This document shows positions 48,494 to 61,969 of a DNA stretch of 64,000 nucleotides, one piece after another. The DNA comes from Ulota crispa (lineage: Eukaryota > Streptophyta > Bryopsida > Orthotrichales > Orthotrichaceae): positions 13,736,471 through 13,800,470 of the forward strand of contig OY987247.1 in assembly GCA_963920765.1 (NCBI GenBank). The letters run 5' to 3'. Both the position numbers and the translations under genes were made by a program. How positions within the stretch are numbered: position 1 is the stretch's first letter; every line of letters begins with the position of its first letter. The notes beneath the pieces were generated by a model that saw only the letters and a program-made list of their open reading frames with translations, made no database searches and was not told where the DNA came from.

Positions 48494-49061
48494 CTCCCTC
48501 TGTCCTCATATAAAGCTCCAAATGTCCAGCTAAAAGGCTCCCTTTTGTTGATTTCAATTGTTGAAAAAGTGTTTGTCAAGTTCAATGATCTCAAGAGGGC
48601 AAGTTTAAGCAATTAGAGAGCATCCCTCTCCTAATAAACTTGGCCTTGCCCATATGAGGTACCATTGTTGCTACTAATTTTTAAATCGTTAATAATGAGG
48701 AGCTAGCAACATGTACAAATATGGTACTTTTTGCATGAAATTTGGGTGCCCAAATGGCAACATGAAAGTTGGAGATTTTGCACATATTTGGTAGATGGAA
48801 TATTGATTCTAGAATGCATGTGTCATTAGTACAAAAACTAAAATAATGAGGAGCCGGCAGCCCTCACAAACTATGCACAAAAATGACATTTTTTGCATGG
48901 AATTTGGGTGTTTAAAAGGCAACATAAAAACTTGAGATTTTACAAATATTTGGTAGGTGGTATATTGAATCTAGAATGCATTTGTCACTAACATAATGAC
49001 TAAAAATACAGTTAATACTTATAGAGAATTTTGTTGGAGCTTTATATTGGGACAGAGGGAG
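48494..49061. mobile_element. Stowaway-like MITE
   Basis: Ends CTCCCTCTGTCC...ATATAAAGCTCC and GGAGCTTTATATTGGGACAGAGGGAG (given in part) are inverted, and TA precedes the left end. The CTCCCTC(C/T)GTCC terminus is the plant Stowaway hallmark (mariner-related). Inside, a roughly 151-bp unit is tandemly duplicated (aataatgagg at 48691 and 48842). Confidence 0.75.
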
Positions 49062-49627
49062 CTTAAAAATTTGGTTGTTTTGGCATTTTTGAGACAGCCA
49101 TTTTATAACATGGTGGTTTTTCATTTTGTAAGAAAAAAGGAGAGCTTTTAAAATAATCAGATCATTCTCAGTTTTTATCTCCCACCAAAAAGGTGTTGCA
49201 TTAGAGTATTAAGATTCTTATCCTACAATTGAATTTAGACTTTTTGTGTGTATTCGAATAATTTAATAAGGAGAAAATAGTTTGTATCATTCGACGCACA
49301 TTTTCATGAGCTTCCCAAATAATGTGTTACAAGCTACTTTTAATGAAGACTTGCAATCATAATTGTAATTCAAAGTTTCACTCTGATTTGCACAAGCTAA
49401 CTTGATCATGTTTTGACCTAACTTACTTGAGCCAACCATATGAAGTTCATACATATAATAGACCTGGGTGTTGGGAGTGTCTGTCGGTCAAGCATGTTTT
49501 CCTACGTGGCCTGATGTGGTGGCAGTGCCTACATGGCAATTACGATTGAAGTAAATATAGATATGTCTAATTGCTTTGTCTCTCGGTCAAGCAAGCTTAG
49601 CAGGGCTATCTGTTTTTCTAAAAGATG

Positions 49628-49766
49628 CGTGGGTAATAAACAAAAAATATATAAAAATAACATGTGATTACTATGTGGGTAAAATATTTGTGTGCATGGG
49701 TAATAAACAAAAAATACAAAAAAATAACATGAATAGTTATTATGTGGGTAAAATATTTGTGTTGGT
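49628..49766. repeat. ~66-bp direct duplication
   Basis: gggtaataaacaaaaaata...aaaaataacatg...ctatgtgggtaaaatatttgtg occurs twice in tandem. Confidence 0.8.
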
Positions 49767-50475
49767 AAACAATAAATAATATTTTTATGCATATATGTAA
49801 TAGATCAGGCTGTTTGTTGGTTTGTATTAGTTGCAGCATAATGGAAATTTAGGTGTAAAAAAACTTGCTTCTTGCTTCTGGAAAAAAATTACTGCACGGG
49901 TAAACAATTGCATGAGTAAAAAATTGCTTGGGCAAAATTCAAAGTGTGTCCAAAGGGCACAAAGTTCATACTAGTGAAATTCATATAAAGTTCGAGACGC
50001 AATTAGGGTCCCAATTCTTTACTGTAACAGCCATCTTATCTGTTAGGTTAGTTAATTGATATGGTGATCCATTCACAATTAACATTTTTTGGAAAAATGG
50101 CTAGAGTTAGGTTTTTGCGGTTGCAACTTTGTTGTAATTAATTTTTTGCTTTGTGATTGTCGGTATCTTGGATCTAAATAATTGTATAGAGGGGCTCTAA
50201 ATTTTAAGTTTCAAACAAATTCATTTCTCTAAGTTGTTCTAGTATACAATTTTGCAAAACTTCAAAGACAAATTGAAGCAGTTAGGAGTTAATTATTTTG
50301 ATTTAAAGGATTGTCGAGAACGTGTTAAGGTTTTTTAGTATGTTGAGTTGGAGAAGAGCTTGTTCTCCACACTTTCAACCACCACATCTATTCCTTAGTG
50401 AACTTGTATGAAACAAACTTGATATCTTAACGCATAAGATTGTAGCATTCAACTTTGTCAATTTTTTTATTGTTG

Positions 50476-50760
50476 TTAGCACTCTAAGATGTGCAACAAT
50501 TTATAATAGTGGTGGATGTCATATGATCTTGCCAAGCATTGACCACTTGAACACTTCCTTGGAAAATGTTGATTTTTTGGAACTTTGTCACACATGTAAG
50601 AATCAGTCCAGCGTTGAATACACATCTTATAATTGACCTTGAAAGTTTGGGTTATCCTTGCATCCATAGGTTGCCACCCAGATGTGATTTTTGGAGGAAA
50701 GCATACATCTTTGATAACAACTTTGACTCTTAAATAATATCCATAGTGTGACATGACCAA
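50476..50760 (-). pseudogene. Tigger/pogo (DDE_1) transposase remnant
   Basis: The minus strand reads KDVCFPPKITSGWQPMDARI then TQTFKVNYKMCIQRWTD, matching the conserved PPNTTSxLQPMDxGIIxxFKxxYR block of Tigger/pogo-family transposases. After a frame change the sequence VVNAWQDHMTSTTIINC matches the AWxxVxxxTIxNCW block that follows in this family. Only this C-terminal part of the catalytic core was recognised; the element is truncated and dead. Pogo-like elements have TA target sites; no ends were found. Confidence 0.7.
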
Positions 50761-53744
50761 TGATAAAGAAGTAGAATTTTGGTTTCCCTTACCAATCTCA
50801 TTATTCTTTTTGACTCTAATTAGAAAGCCTCAACATGCTTCACATTCATTTATTACTTTTTTATCCTACGCCACAATGTGTTTAATGCATTAACTATTAA
50901 CATTCTATATTCACTAACATTCTATATTCACTTTCCTCTTCATAAGGTTCTTTGTAACAATTTCTTTTTTTTGTTGGTTTCAACTTTATAAAATAGCTAG
51001 GTCTCATTCTTGTGAAAGTAGATAGAGAAAGAATAGAATTCTTTTAGAGTTATGTGTGTTGGTTTTTCAGTGGAGCTAATGTTATTGAACCCTTATAAAT
51101 TCAAATATTGAATGTGTATGAAAAATAAATTTAGAGGTTGGAAATTGGTAACAAATTCAAACAATCTTTTAAATTGTTCCTTGAGGGGGGAGGGCACTCT
51201 TTGTATTTTTCGTGCACCACGTGCGGCAACGGGTTATTTTTTAGGAGGCTATTTACCTCTGGACTAGGAATAAAAGGGTCTTTATAATTACTTAATTTTT
51301 GAAGATGGCTTATATTTTGGTACTCTATCATTATTTAAAATGTGAAAGTGAAGCTAATTTTTGATACACTATATTCTTTATAATGAAAAAAACTAAATTG
51401 AAAAGCAAAGTTTAAGGGTTTAGTTGGTTCACTAAAAAGTAGCCCAAAACCATATATGACATTCAAATTTCATAATTAGGGTTTAGGGCACAAGGTTTAG
51501 GGTATGACTTCACCTTGAGCACAATGGACACAAACCTTCATGGTTTAAGTGTTTAGGGGTTTAGTGCTTTTCAGATAGAATTGAAAACTAAAACAAAAAA
51601 TTAAACAGCATGAAACATTAAAGAGTGAACCTTTATATCAACCATGAACAAAAATATGAAACAACCATGAACAAGAAAAAATGAAACAACCATGAATCCA
51701 CACTAGTGAATGCAAAATACGAATGTATATGTGTTCACAAACACAAAATGAACATCCAAAATTCCATATAGGCAGCAACGCCATGACTCCTAGCTCCAAG
51801 TGTCATACAATCTGCATAATGTTATTGCCTAGCATGAGTAGGAAGAGCTAGAGTGAAAGAAAAGCAGCATGTGTCGTTACAAATGTCCTAAACAACCCCT
51901 CACAAACATGGACAAATGCTATTGAAGTCTGAATGCCACTGTCTACAAAGCTAGTACAGTTGTATTGCCTTGTGTACCGTATGTACAATTAGTTTTTTTG
52001 CCTAGGATCCACATATAAGCCTCTATATTACATGTACAAAAATGTAATGGACCAGATTAGAATCCTAACTATATTATTTATAATACACGTCCCTACATTT
52101 AGTGACCCATACCTTTCTTCTAATTTTTTAATAAGTTTTACCTCAAATGAATTAAATTGTCTCTATATTAAGCCATACGTGGTTTCTAAGATACGCCAAG
52201 TAGACCCCCCAAGAATTGTTCGGAAGTTGGGAATGAAATATCTCCCAATCGATTACTTATTGCATTGCAAACCCAAATGTATATTCAATTTGATCCATGT
52301 CAAAACTTGATGAAGCAATTTCTAATTTGTTAAAATGTTTAGTAAAAGATTAAGTAAAATAAAACACAAATAAATGGATGTACTCTTACTTTGATCTTGC
52401 AAAAACTAAAATTTGGAAGACTTTTTGCGAAAGTGGAAGCTACCATATCATTTGTGTTCTAGATAAATAAATTCTACCTCCATTAGTTCACCTTGATACA
52501 ATAAATGACATATGCTTTCAATATGTTTTGATTGTAGGAATGCAACCCAATTTATACAATGCATGATTTGTAATCATAACAGTGCAACTTTCAACATTCA
52601 TTAAATGTTGTTGTAGATTTTTTTGAAGGGATTCTTCATTTGTAAAAGTTGTCCCAAGGCATCTTATGCTGCAACATATTTTGTTATATGGTACTTTGTT
52701 TTAACACCTTATAGAGTAATGGCCTTCTAATTAACGATGTTGTTTGAAATAGGACAATCTACTAAAATGAGATACATATCTACTACTTGATTATTGATTT
52801 ATTAGATCACTTGAGCAATCTTAATAGCAAAATTGAACGCCTTCAAACCTCCTTTTCCATCATAAATTAGGTCATCATTGGTTGCACCATACATGTACCC
52901 ATATATTGTTTTCATACATTAGTAATGATATTGTCTTAAACTGTGATCACATTAGGTTACTAGGCTATTTTCATAGCATATGTTATAGTGATCAAGGTAT
53001 TTTTAAGTCCTCAATGTAAATTTATGAGGAATGATTTTGTTAAATTTTCCTGATTGTGTAAACTTTCCTTTACATGATGTAAATTGCAATTTGTTCTTAA
53101 ATATATATCTGTAGGTTTGGCCTGTCTTGAGATTGATTTTTGAAACCCCTTCATGATGGACTTGGTTTGGCTTGATGACAAGAATTCTCATGTATTTATC
53201 TTTGAAAATCAGAAATTCTAGCTAAAAGCAGGATCTTCCATATTTTTCAGAGTGTACTTTGTTTATATGAATAGAAAAAGCCAATAGAAATGCTTCCTTA
53301 TCCTAATCCTAATGCCTTTTCTTGGAAACTTCACCATGATAATCATATGAAGTCTTTCGTGCAAGGAGATCTGTACCGAATTTTTTATGAAGATTTCCTA
53401 CAGTACATTTTGTACACATTCTTCGCAACATTTTTGTGAGTTTGTGATTTCATGAAGGAGGTGAAGCTTTGGAAGGCAAAACTAGGTCTACTTATAGTTT
53501 TTGGCTTATACTAACTACTCACAAAATGACAATGTTGCACTCAACAATTACCTAACCACTAATGGACTTTGAAAACACCCAAAAAAAATCACTTTTCAAT
53601 AATCCAAAATTGCACTTAAAAAACGGCTTCAAAACTCAAAGTTTCAAGGATAATAGGAGTGCACCAAACTTTGACTATTATGGAAAACAAGCTTTAAAAA
53701 TATTATTTTAAGCCTTAATCTAGAGCATTTTGTCTAATAGGAAG
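50761..53744. other. Gene-free AT-rich DNA with a dispersed repeat
   Basis: The segment at about 52020-52230 resembles 12370-12620. No exon was recognised; short frames on both strands lack motifs. Confidence 0.45.
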
Positions 53745-53766
53745 ATCATTTTGGGACGGAGGGAGT
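53745..53766. mobile_element. Isolated Stowaway-type right end
   Basis: tttgggacggagggag followed by TA matches the reverse complement of the Stowaway terminus CTCCCTCCGTCCC. The partner end was not found upstream. Confidence 0.5.
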
Positions 53767-55043
53767 AATATTTAGACAAAAAATCTAGGTGCACGCCTCA
53801 AGGCTCATGGATCCATGCTCATAATTTAGCATTCCCCACTTGTTTGTATCACTATAACATTATTTTTTGTAAACAACATATAGTGTATTTTGACAAATTG
53901 TACATTAGCATTCATAAGCGGCCAATGACATTAAATGTAATGCATAATTAGGATGATATTCTAATGGATTTGCAAAAAAATTCATTTATGAAAATTTCAC
54001 ATGCCATGTGTTGTTTTACAAATTTTATGCTATAAGTGCTAACTAACACATCCAAGGAGATTTCCGAGGAGATTTGAGCTTCACCTATTAAAAATGAAGC
54101 ATATCTTATTTTCAAATGGTTTTTTAAGTGCAGGCATTCAATATTGCATGTACATTTATATTGAAATTCAACATTGTATGAAAATTTGTCAAGATTTTAT
54201 TCAGTAAATTCAAGTTTTGACCTTTTTTTTCTACTATTTCATTAGGTTGGCTTGCTATAGATTTTTTTTGATCTCCCTACTCATTGCTGATCACTTCCAA
54301 ACTTTTGAAGAGAAAAGGTGTGTTCTCATATTTGCCAAAGGGTAGCTTGGAATGGTGTTGTTCTTGTGATCTTCTAGGTTGGCAACTCAAGCTCCCTCGA
54401 ATAAATCACAAAAAAGCTGAACAAAAAGACTGCATAATAAGAGTTGCTTCACACTATGACTCACCAAGTCTAGAGGCTGTGGAATTGAGTGGTCAAATTT
54501 TGTTGAGAAGTCAAGATGAGTTAAAAATAGATAATAAAATATTGTTTTTGAAACCTTTGATCAACCTTAGTGTGAAGCCTCCAAAGGTTAAGTCTAAAGT
54601 CAAAAACTCTAAATGCTAAACTTCCACATCCCCTCAACTTGAATGGTCATAATGTGAAGCTTTCAAAGGCCAACTTCAAAATCCAAACCTTCTAATCTAA
54701 CAACCAAGATCTTCACAATTTTTTAGTTTTTTATGAATTTTTTTGACAACTTATGAACTATAGTTTAGGTATCCATTTTTGCTTGACCCAAACTTTTTTT
54801 GAGAAATCATTACCATGCTTGAAAAAGTGATGCCATGTAGGTTTAGAGGCAATGGATTTTGGATTTTGGATTTTGGCCTTTAATATGACAAGTTGAGAGG
54901 CCAAAGTCTTAGTCTTTTACAATCTCATTGAAAATTGACTACCTCTCAACCTTTGACCATAGTGTGAAGTGACTCTAAAATACAAGGAAAATATTTATGA
55001 GGATTCTCCATTAACAAAGAACAAAGATGATGTTTCTTGAGTG
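53767..55043. other. Gene-free spacer
   Basis: A family C end-like motif lies near 53815-53840. The 111-codon frame at 54284-54619 has no recognisable motif and is not believed. Confidence 0.4.
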
Positions 55044-55287
55044 GGGAATGCTAAATTGTGAGCAGAGATTAGTGAGCCATGAGGCATGAGCCTAGAAATA
55101 CTAAATTTCATTGTACATGTGTACATAGGGCCTTGTAATTGTGCATTATAAACGTTCATCTTTTGAAAAACTTGTTGTTTTTCAAACTTTTCTATTGATT
55201 TTGAGAACAAAACTGGTTCCCGCTCACAAAATCTTGGCTCATTGCTCATGGGCTCACCATTTTACACTCATAGAACAGCATTATCCA
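55044..55287. mobile_element. Family C MITE copy 3
   Basis: Ends ggggaatgctaaattgtgag and ctcatagaacagcattatcc; the interior matches 15026-15278 (tacatgtgtacatagggcc). Confidence 0.65.
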
Positions 55288-55309
55288 TTTGGCTTGCATT
55301 TGATTTGTG

Positions 55310-55686
55310 TTAGAAACAAAAAATTGGTTTTGGGTCACAAAGTGATGGTTATGGGTGACAAAATGACAGTTCTGGGTGATTGACATGATGGTTTTGAGTG
55401 CCCCATCTCACTACTTAAGGACTCCTCAAGTAAGTATTATGAGCATATGAGCACACTAAAAACTTCACTAAAAGTTGTTTTCAGCATCTCCTACTCACGG
55501 TCATGGATTTTCAGTATTTTGGACATTGAAAAATCTTTGTGACCAAATGCTTGCAATTGAAACTCTGAAATTGATGCCAATATTTTTTATTTCCTCTTCG
55601 TAACTTGACAATATTTTTTTCAAAGTTCATCAGGTGGTTTTCCCATTGCAAAACCCTTATTTTCACGCTTATGGGTGTCGCTACCT
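55310..55686. mobile_element. TA-type MITE, family P copy 4 (left end missing)
   Basis: The interior matches 31160-31588 and the right end GGGTGTCGCTACCT is followed by TA. The left terminus is missing next to the family C copy. Confidence 0.7.
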
Positions 55687-55926
55687 TAGTTTGCAATTTG
55701 CTGACTGATACAGCTTGAGTAGTGCGGGCATTTAGTAACAGATTCCGGTTGAGATAAATGAGCAGTGCGGGCATTAACAGGAATAATTCTGCTCTTCCAT
55801 GGCGCTCAAGCCTCACAAGATGGAACTTAGAGTAGTCGTCGTCAAAACTATGTAAAAGAAGACTTCCAAGCTGGTAAACATAACCAGAACAAGTGTGCGT
55901 GTAATTTCAAATCAAGGGGAGCCTAC

Positions 55927-58900
55927 CTGCGGGTGAACCATGGAGCCGCCAGCCGCCAAGGAATACGCAGTGCTCCCTGACGGGGTAGAAAGAATAAGGC
56001 CATCTCCTTGAACTGAAGTGACGAAAATGTTGTCTCACAGTAGCATTCCAGGTTTGTAAGAAACGATGACATGCCTCGGTCAATAAAAACCTCGTTCAAT
56101 ACCAGATGGATTTCTGGATCACATGGATCTTCACCTTCCTTGAGTTTATCCGGGTTTCGTACAATTTGGCAATGCAACCGATGACAAAGGGTGATATATA
56201 CAGGTCCCTTTATCAAAGTTTGCAAACATTCCTTGTAATGATCCGTTTCTGTACGGGACAAAAGTTAAGGGTGACCAGAAATCAAACGCAGTGAAAAGAA
56301 CAGCATTGCTACAAGATATTTTTTAATTGTACAAATCGATTCTAAAGAACTGATATCAAACAAATGTGACACAACTAACGTAGTAAGGGTTTTAGACTGT
56401 TTCAGATACCTTCTGACTACAATACACATGATTCATGAGGAGGGCTCCATGTGTTCAGAGTGATCATGTAGAGGCTTCGAAGTATTTATCATAGGGAGCC
56501 CTCTACATAATCACTCTCATCATAAAGAGACACCCTCTGTGTCATGACGAGGACTCTCTTTATACTGGTGTTTATAAGTTTCAAACACAGTGTTTTACTG
56601 AAGAACCCTGTCTATCCATACAGGACAGTAGAGTTCAAATCACAGGAAATTTTGGTGGTATTAGCAGGGGCTAATCCTTCAGAGGTTTGCTCCCACTTTA
56701 ACCCCTCTTACACTGCGCTTGGAAAATCCTGGGTGAACATTTTACACTAACTTTAGCCCCCTTAATGGTTCACCTTGCCCAAGCTAAAGTGCATTAACCT
56801 GGGCTAATCCTTCCAGGGTTAGTCTCCAAATGAACTTTAGCCCCAGGGGTTAACGCACAGAGATCTCCCTGTGAATGTTATCTACAGCTATCGAAAAGAA
56901 ATCCAAAAATTATTTCTTGAAAATGTAGGATACGAAATGGTGTCATGAAACCAAGGGAGTCCATGGAGAAGGAAACAACAGGGGGCACAGGACCTTTAAA
57001 CATATTCGCTGCCTGCACATAACATCATCGCACAAATATTAAAACAATAAGATATGCTGGCAATGAAAGGAATAGAACATGGAATGAAACTAGTACACTG
57101 AGGTTTACAATAATTACTGCAAACCCCAGATTGCCGAACTCCAAGGCCATGCGTCCTGCACCAGATAGTTTCTTACTGGTTAAATGAACAGACCAGAGAG
57201 TGACACACTCTATGAGGGACGCTTAGGACGTGAAAATCGACTATGCATTCCAAAATTTGGTTCTGAAAGAATTTGTCCAATTGATTTCCTCTAAAAGAAA
57301 TGGTTGAATTAAAAATTTACCCAAAGGACTGTTCCATCACCACCCAATGTGATTACCAAGTACACTTTGTTATGCAATTGCAGTATTTCTTCGTCTGTGT
57401 AAACAGAAGCAGCGCAAGGGTATTAGCAGCATTAGCATCGTCATTGTACAAACCATGGGCAGAAACACTCACTGGAAAAGCACAGAGTGGCTCTCATTAT
57501 TGTGATGTTGGAATTCCTTCGACTAAAAAACTAGTTATAGAAAACGGGACTAACATACGACAGATTCTTCCAATAAGTGAAGCATAAGGAGCTTCTTGGC
57601 CCATAATTCTAGATAAAACACGTTCTTTAACTGCGCACCTGAATCACAAGATTGAACACAACTGAAGTAAGAGTCGTCTTCCACGAGCTCCTTCACAAGA
57701 GAACGTACGTAAATGCCGATCCCCTTCTCCTCCTTCAACCATCTGAGCAAGTCAAGACCATAGAGAAGTAAGTAACTCGCCCCTCCTCTTGAAAATAGTT
57801 TTGGAGCTTTCTTGAGACAGGAACAGCGGGTGAAATAATCTTTCCCGAGAGAATGCATTCTCAACACATTCACAAAGCACAAAAACTCATTGGACATAGT
57901 CTTGCAATTCAACTGAGTAGTAAAAAAGTGCTAAACGGATCCAGGCAAAAAATAGGATTCGAACTCAGCCACTAGCACATGATTTAAGAAAGTCAATATG
58001 AATTATTGTTGGATTAACTGACAAAACTTGAAATCAATATAACAATATTCTTGAACAAGGTTTCCGGTGTAACTAGGTTGTTTCAAAACCTTAGGGAAGA
58101 CAACAAACGAAATATCTTTCCATCATTCATGAAAAGGTGTTTGTATGGTCACAAGAATCATATGGAGGCCTACATATAATCGACGCGACCATACGAACAC
58201 CTCCCTCTGGGTTTGGAAAAAAACTCCCTTTTGCAAAGTTGTCGAAAAAATCCTGAAATGATCTAATTTCAATTTAAAACTGTTACCAAGTGGTTACAAT
58301 CTGGTCTAATTGACCTGATCATGTCTTTGCAGAGAGCAGTGACTGTCGGAGAATTGGGCTTTGACAAAATAAATACAGAATGAGGAGGTGAATCCCACAC
58401 CAGCGTTATCTGCAAGCAAATCATGTGAAGGATAACATTGACTTAGGATCCAGGCATTTTGGACAAGCAAATCAAAAGGGCAATCTTATTTGGAAAAAAA
58501 CATACTCAACAATTACCAATCTCCCACAAACCAGCAGGTCTATGAATGATATATGACATTGTGGAAGAAACAGAAACCAAGAGCAAGGCAGAGAAAGACC
58601 ATCATACCTGTTTGCTGCTCCGATTTGCTGTTGTGATGTTTCCACACTCAAAGGACACAACATCATGACTATGCTTTCTTGGAAATTTCTTGTCCCCGCA
58701 ACCCCATTGTAGTCTGAAAGACGCCTGTGAAGAAGGTATCATGACAATGAAGATCTTTAAAAAGGAACGTAAATTGGGATAGAGGACTTCTCGAGGCTGA
58801 GTAACTTAAAGATAGCAATGCATACAAATTAAATGAGAGACCGCACCTCCTCTGCAACTTCCGGTGAATCAGACAAGAGTGACACATTGCTAGATAAACT

Positions 58901-60617
58901 GCTGTGGCAGCGCAATAGTTGCTGAGAGCAGATGCCATCTTTCTTGCAACACACAGGACTTTCATGGGGAGGACCACCATTCACAGAATCAATTGAACTT
59001 TGCTCCCCAATCCCACTTTCAAGTTTCTCCAAATTGAATGGTTCACCGGTACTCCAAGATTTTGATCACAGGAGGTGTATTGCGAAGTTAGATATAACAG
59101 GCTTAACCTCAATTAAAAGAAAGAAAGTCTACTTTAAGAGCTAACGTCAATTACAATAACTTTCAAAAACTAAATTTATACCATTCAGAGATGTAAAGTA
59201 TGGTTCCATCTTTTTATTGACAAATTTCCCTAAAGCTGCTTGAATGATTATTTAAACTTCTAAATATACGGAAGCAAGCCAATTTTGCCAATTCGGGAAT
59301 TAAAGGTCAGGATGATATCCCTCTAGAGCCCTTCATAGACACATTCAAACGGCTACAAAACTCAGAGAGTAATGCTTTTGACAAAATCATCCTTAAAAAA
59401 GATCAAGGATAGTTCGACAAACCAGGAGACAATTGCTCCTGCTCCTGCTCCTGCTCCCGGTCCTGCTCCAAAGAAGCAGTGCGCAACCGCTCCATCTCAT
59501 ACTTACATTTTTACTCAGCTACTTCATCTTGAGCTCTACCTTTACTCTCAGCCAACTGCCGAAGAGCCTTCTTCACAGCTGCGTCACGTGTGAGAATACC
59601 AGGTAAATATTTACTGTAATAAAAAAGGATACTATTAGCGTCATTAAAATATTCTAACACATGTAAGAACGTGATTTTTGGAAGACCAGTATAGAGCTTT
59701 CAAGATATCAGTTTTGGTGCAAGAGCCAAATCTGTTGAGATCAACACTATGTATGAGTTTCTTATGGAATTTCAAACTGGGAGGTTGTAGACCACTGTTT
59801 GTGACAATAGACAACCCTATTTCCGTTCACAAATCAATAGGCAAAAGAAGGGTTCTAGTTCGTACTCCGCATAGCATCCGCAAACTCAACATGATGGGTG
59901 CCGCCATCTCCAATGGAGGTTTCCTGAAGGTGTTCTTCAACTGAGCGTTGCGAGCAGGCATGAATCCAACCATTCTGATGTTTTCCACCATCTTGCTCCA
60001 TCTGTAACAGGTGCAATGTAAATAATCTCTCCTTCATTTCAGAAAGCCCACAAATCCCGAAGATCATAAGATCATTGCATCTGCAATCTCGTCTATCAGG
60101 TCTGTAACACTAATATCTCATAGAAGCAAATATTGGTATGAAACACACCAAGAACATCACCAGAAAAACATATCTGCCCGAGTAATTATTTCATCTCACT
60201 AGTAGAAGACTTAGCTACTTTACCATTGGCAAGGTTTAACATAGCTTGGGGTGTTTTTACTTAAAGCCTTTAAAAGACGAAAGAATTTCTGACAAAAATT
60301 CAATCAATTGTAACAAAGAAGCCAACATGATCAAAATCGAAATCGAGAGCAACGTTTTTCATTAACGTTAATTGCTTAGATTGGCCCAATTACTATCACA
60401 AGAGTCTAAAATTCAAATCTATGATTAAATGCAACCTTACCGTAGTTGTTTTCGTTTTACAAATCAAGTTACGCATCGTCTTTTGACGAGATCCTATGTT
60501 CTTTTGGAGAGATGCTGGTTGCAGTACATCAGGCAACACTAGATTCTCAACTTTTGCAGCATCTTCATCTTGTGGAGGGGGATTCATTAAACGAAGAACT
60601 TCTTCCGTTAAACTCAT
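55927..60617 (-). pseudogene. Decayed NAD kinase (NADK1-type) gene copy
   Basis: Recognisable exons in order: 60617-60441; about 60001-59880 (SVEEHLQETSI...HHVEFADAM); about 59590-59400 (KKALRQLAESKGRAQDEVAE coiled coil); about 59036-58847 (CCKKDGICSQQLL); 58713-58608 (HSHDVVSFECGNITTANRSSKQ, quoted in part); 58409-58315 (WDSPPHSVFIL); 57742-57639; 57394-57321 with the GGDG ATP/NAD site; 57012-56934 ([19 protein letters not shown], where the usual MGSLGF Gly is Asp); 56248-55927 (VLNEVFIDRG...ECYCETTF, then [20 protein letters not shown]). NADKs phosphorylate NAD to NADP. Breaks: TAA in the coiled-coil exon after QDEVAE, a frameshift after ECYCETTF near 56022, and no exon for the C-terminal ICPHSLSFRP part. 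Splice sites are mostly kept, so it looks like a duplicated genomic copy, not a retrocopy. Confidence 0.8.
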
Positions 60618-61969
60618 CTTAAGTTCCACTTCAAAACAAATTCCTTACGAGCTTTACTGCTTCAGATACCGGTCATGCTGGTGAGAACACAATTGCAAGT
60701 GTTATGTGGCTTACAAAAGTTTCAAAACTTGGACTGCCGAGGATTGTTAACGTAAGGTCGTCTTATTTCATTGTAAGTCATATCCAATTCTGTAGTTATC
60801 GGAGCGGAGGCATTGCGACTGTTGGAGTGATATATTAGGAGGTTCTTTAGGGCTTTTAGCGACATACGGAGAAGCGCTGTTGTGGCTTGAAATTGTTTTA
60901 TTAGACAATGCCTGGATTACTAGTCGGAGGACCGTAATTGTAAAATCATCCACGGCGGCTATGCCGACTTTACTCAGGTTTGATTGCGTTTCCGCTGTCC
61001 ACTGGATTACCTCGAATTATGATTTTTTTAAGCAAGTGCTTGGTTGACGACGATGCTCTGTTTTTGGCAGATTTCTCATGTGCTGAATTGGAATCGGTAT
61101 TCAGGTTCTAGTATTTGTGACCTGCGAGGTTTGTTAATCTGAGAAGAAACGACGGATTACATTGTCGTCGGCGTTTTGAACTCCTTCTTCATATGTCGAA
61201 GGTACTGAGACCCTTGTTTATCACTAAGATGAGGTGTTTTGTTTTGTTTTTTTTTCGTTTTTCCAGAAGCTGCATTGAATGTGAGACGGACGCAATTGAC
61301 CTATGAAATTGAACAGTGGATGCAAAAGTGACTTTCAAAGGGATTACAGAGATTTGCCTTGCACGCTCCATGGTAGGGATTTTTCTTTTCAGAAATTTTG
61401 AGTGAAGCGCTTTGTCTACGCGCATCCATGCTTTTATTTAAATGCGTGTACTTTCGATTCGAGTGTTTAACGTGAATATTTGAGCAGCTACTTTTTACTT
61501 ATCGTTTAAACTTGGATTTTGTCGGCTCAGTATCAGCGATCTTTGAATTGGCTAAACTTCGCAGGATTGCTACCAAAAATTAATGCAGCTAAAAAACTTT
61601 TGAACTTTACAGTGTTAAATTTGAACACTTTAGCTTTTTAGCAGTGTTTTTAGCCATTTGAGATAGAAGTAAAAAGTTAGATTTGGGATTGCTGCGCCGT
61701 GTTGTCAAAAAGTTCTGCTCTCCTTTTCCACTTGTACTGTCAGAGCTACATCAGCCTTCCTGGTCAACTACTTGAGAAGAACACTCTAAGATGATCTCTT
61801 TTGTTCGATACAATACTCTCTACATCCATTGTTCATGCGAAGAAAAACCAATTTTCAGAAGTTGCATGCCGTTTTGTTGGGTTCTCATTACATGTGATAG
61901 TTGCTACATACAGAGCGTTCAAAGTATGCTTCAACTGTTTTGCTCTTGGTTGTATCTTCTTGTGTGCAG
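60618..61969. other. Junction between the two head-to-head gene remnants
   Basis: Contains the presumptive NADK-copy promoter and, to the right, intron-like DNA ending in the TGTGTGCAG acceptor of the first alanyl-tRNA synthetase exon. None of the N-terminal exons of that gene is present, so the duplication breakpoint should lie here. Confidence 0.5.

Noticed and set aside
54284-54619. 111-codon frame
   Set aside because: No recognisable motif and in repeat-rich DNA.
57930-57990. tRNA-like B box (GAGTTCGAATCC on the minus strand)
   Set aside because: No properly spaced A box and no cloverleaf; at best a tRNA-derived SINE scrap.
59372-59593. Plus-strand Ala-Pro-rich frame
   Set aside because: Antisense of the Glu-Gln run in the coiled-coil exon of the NADK copy.
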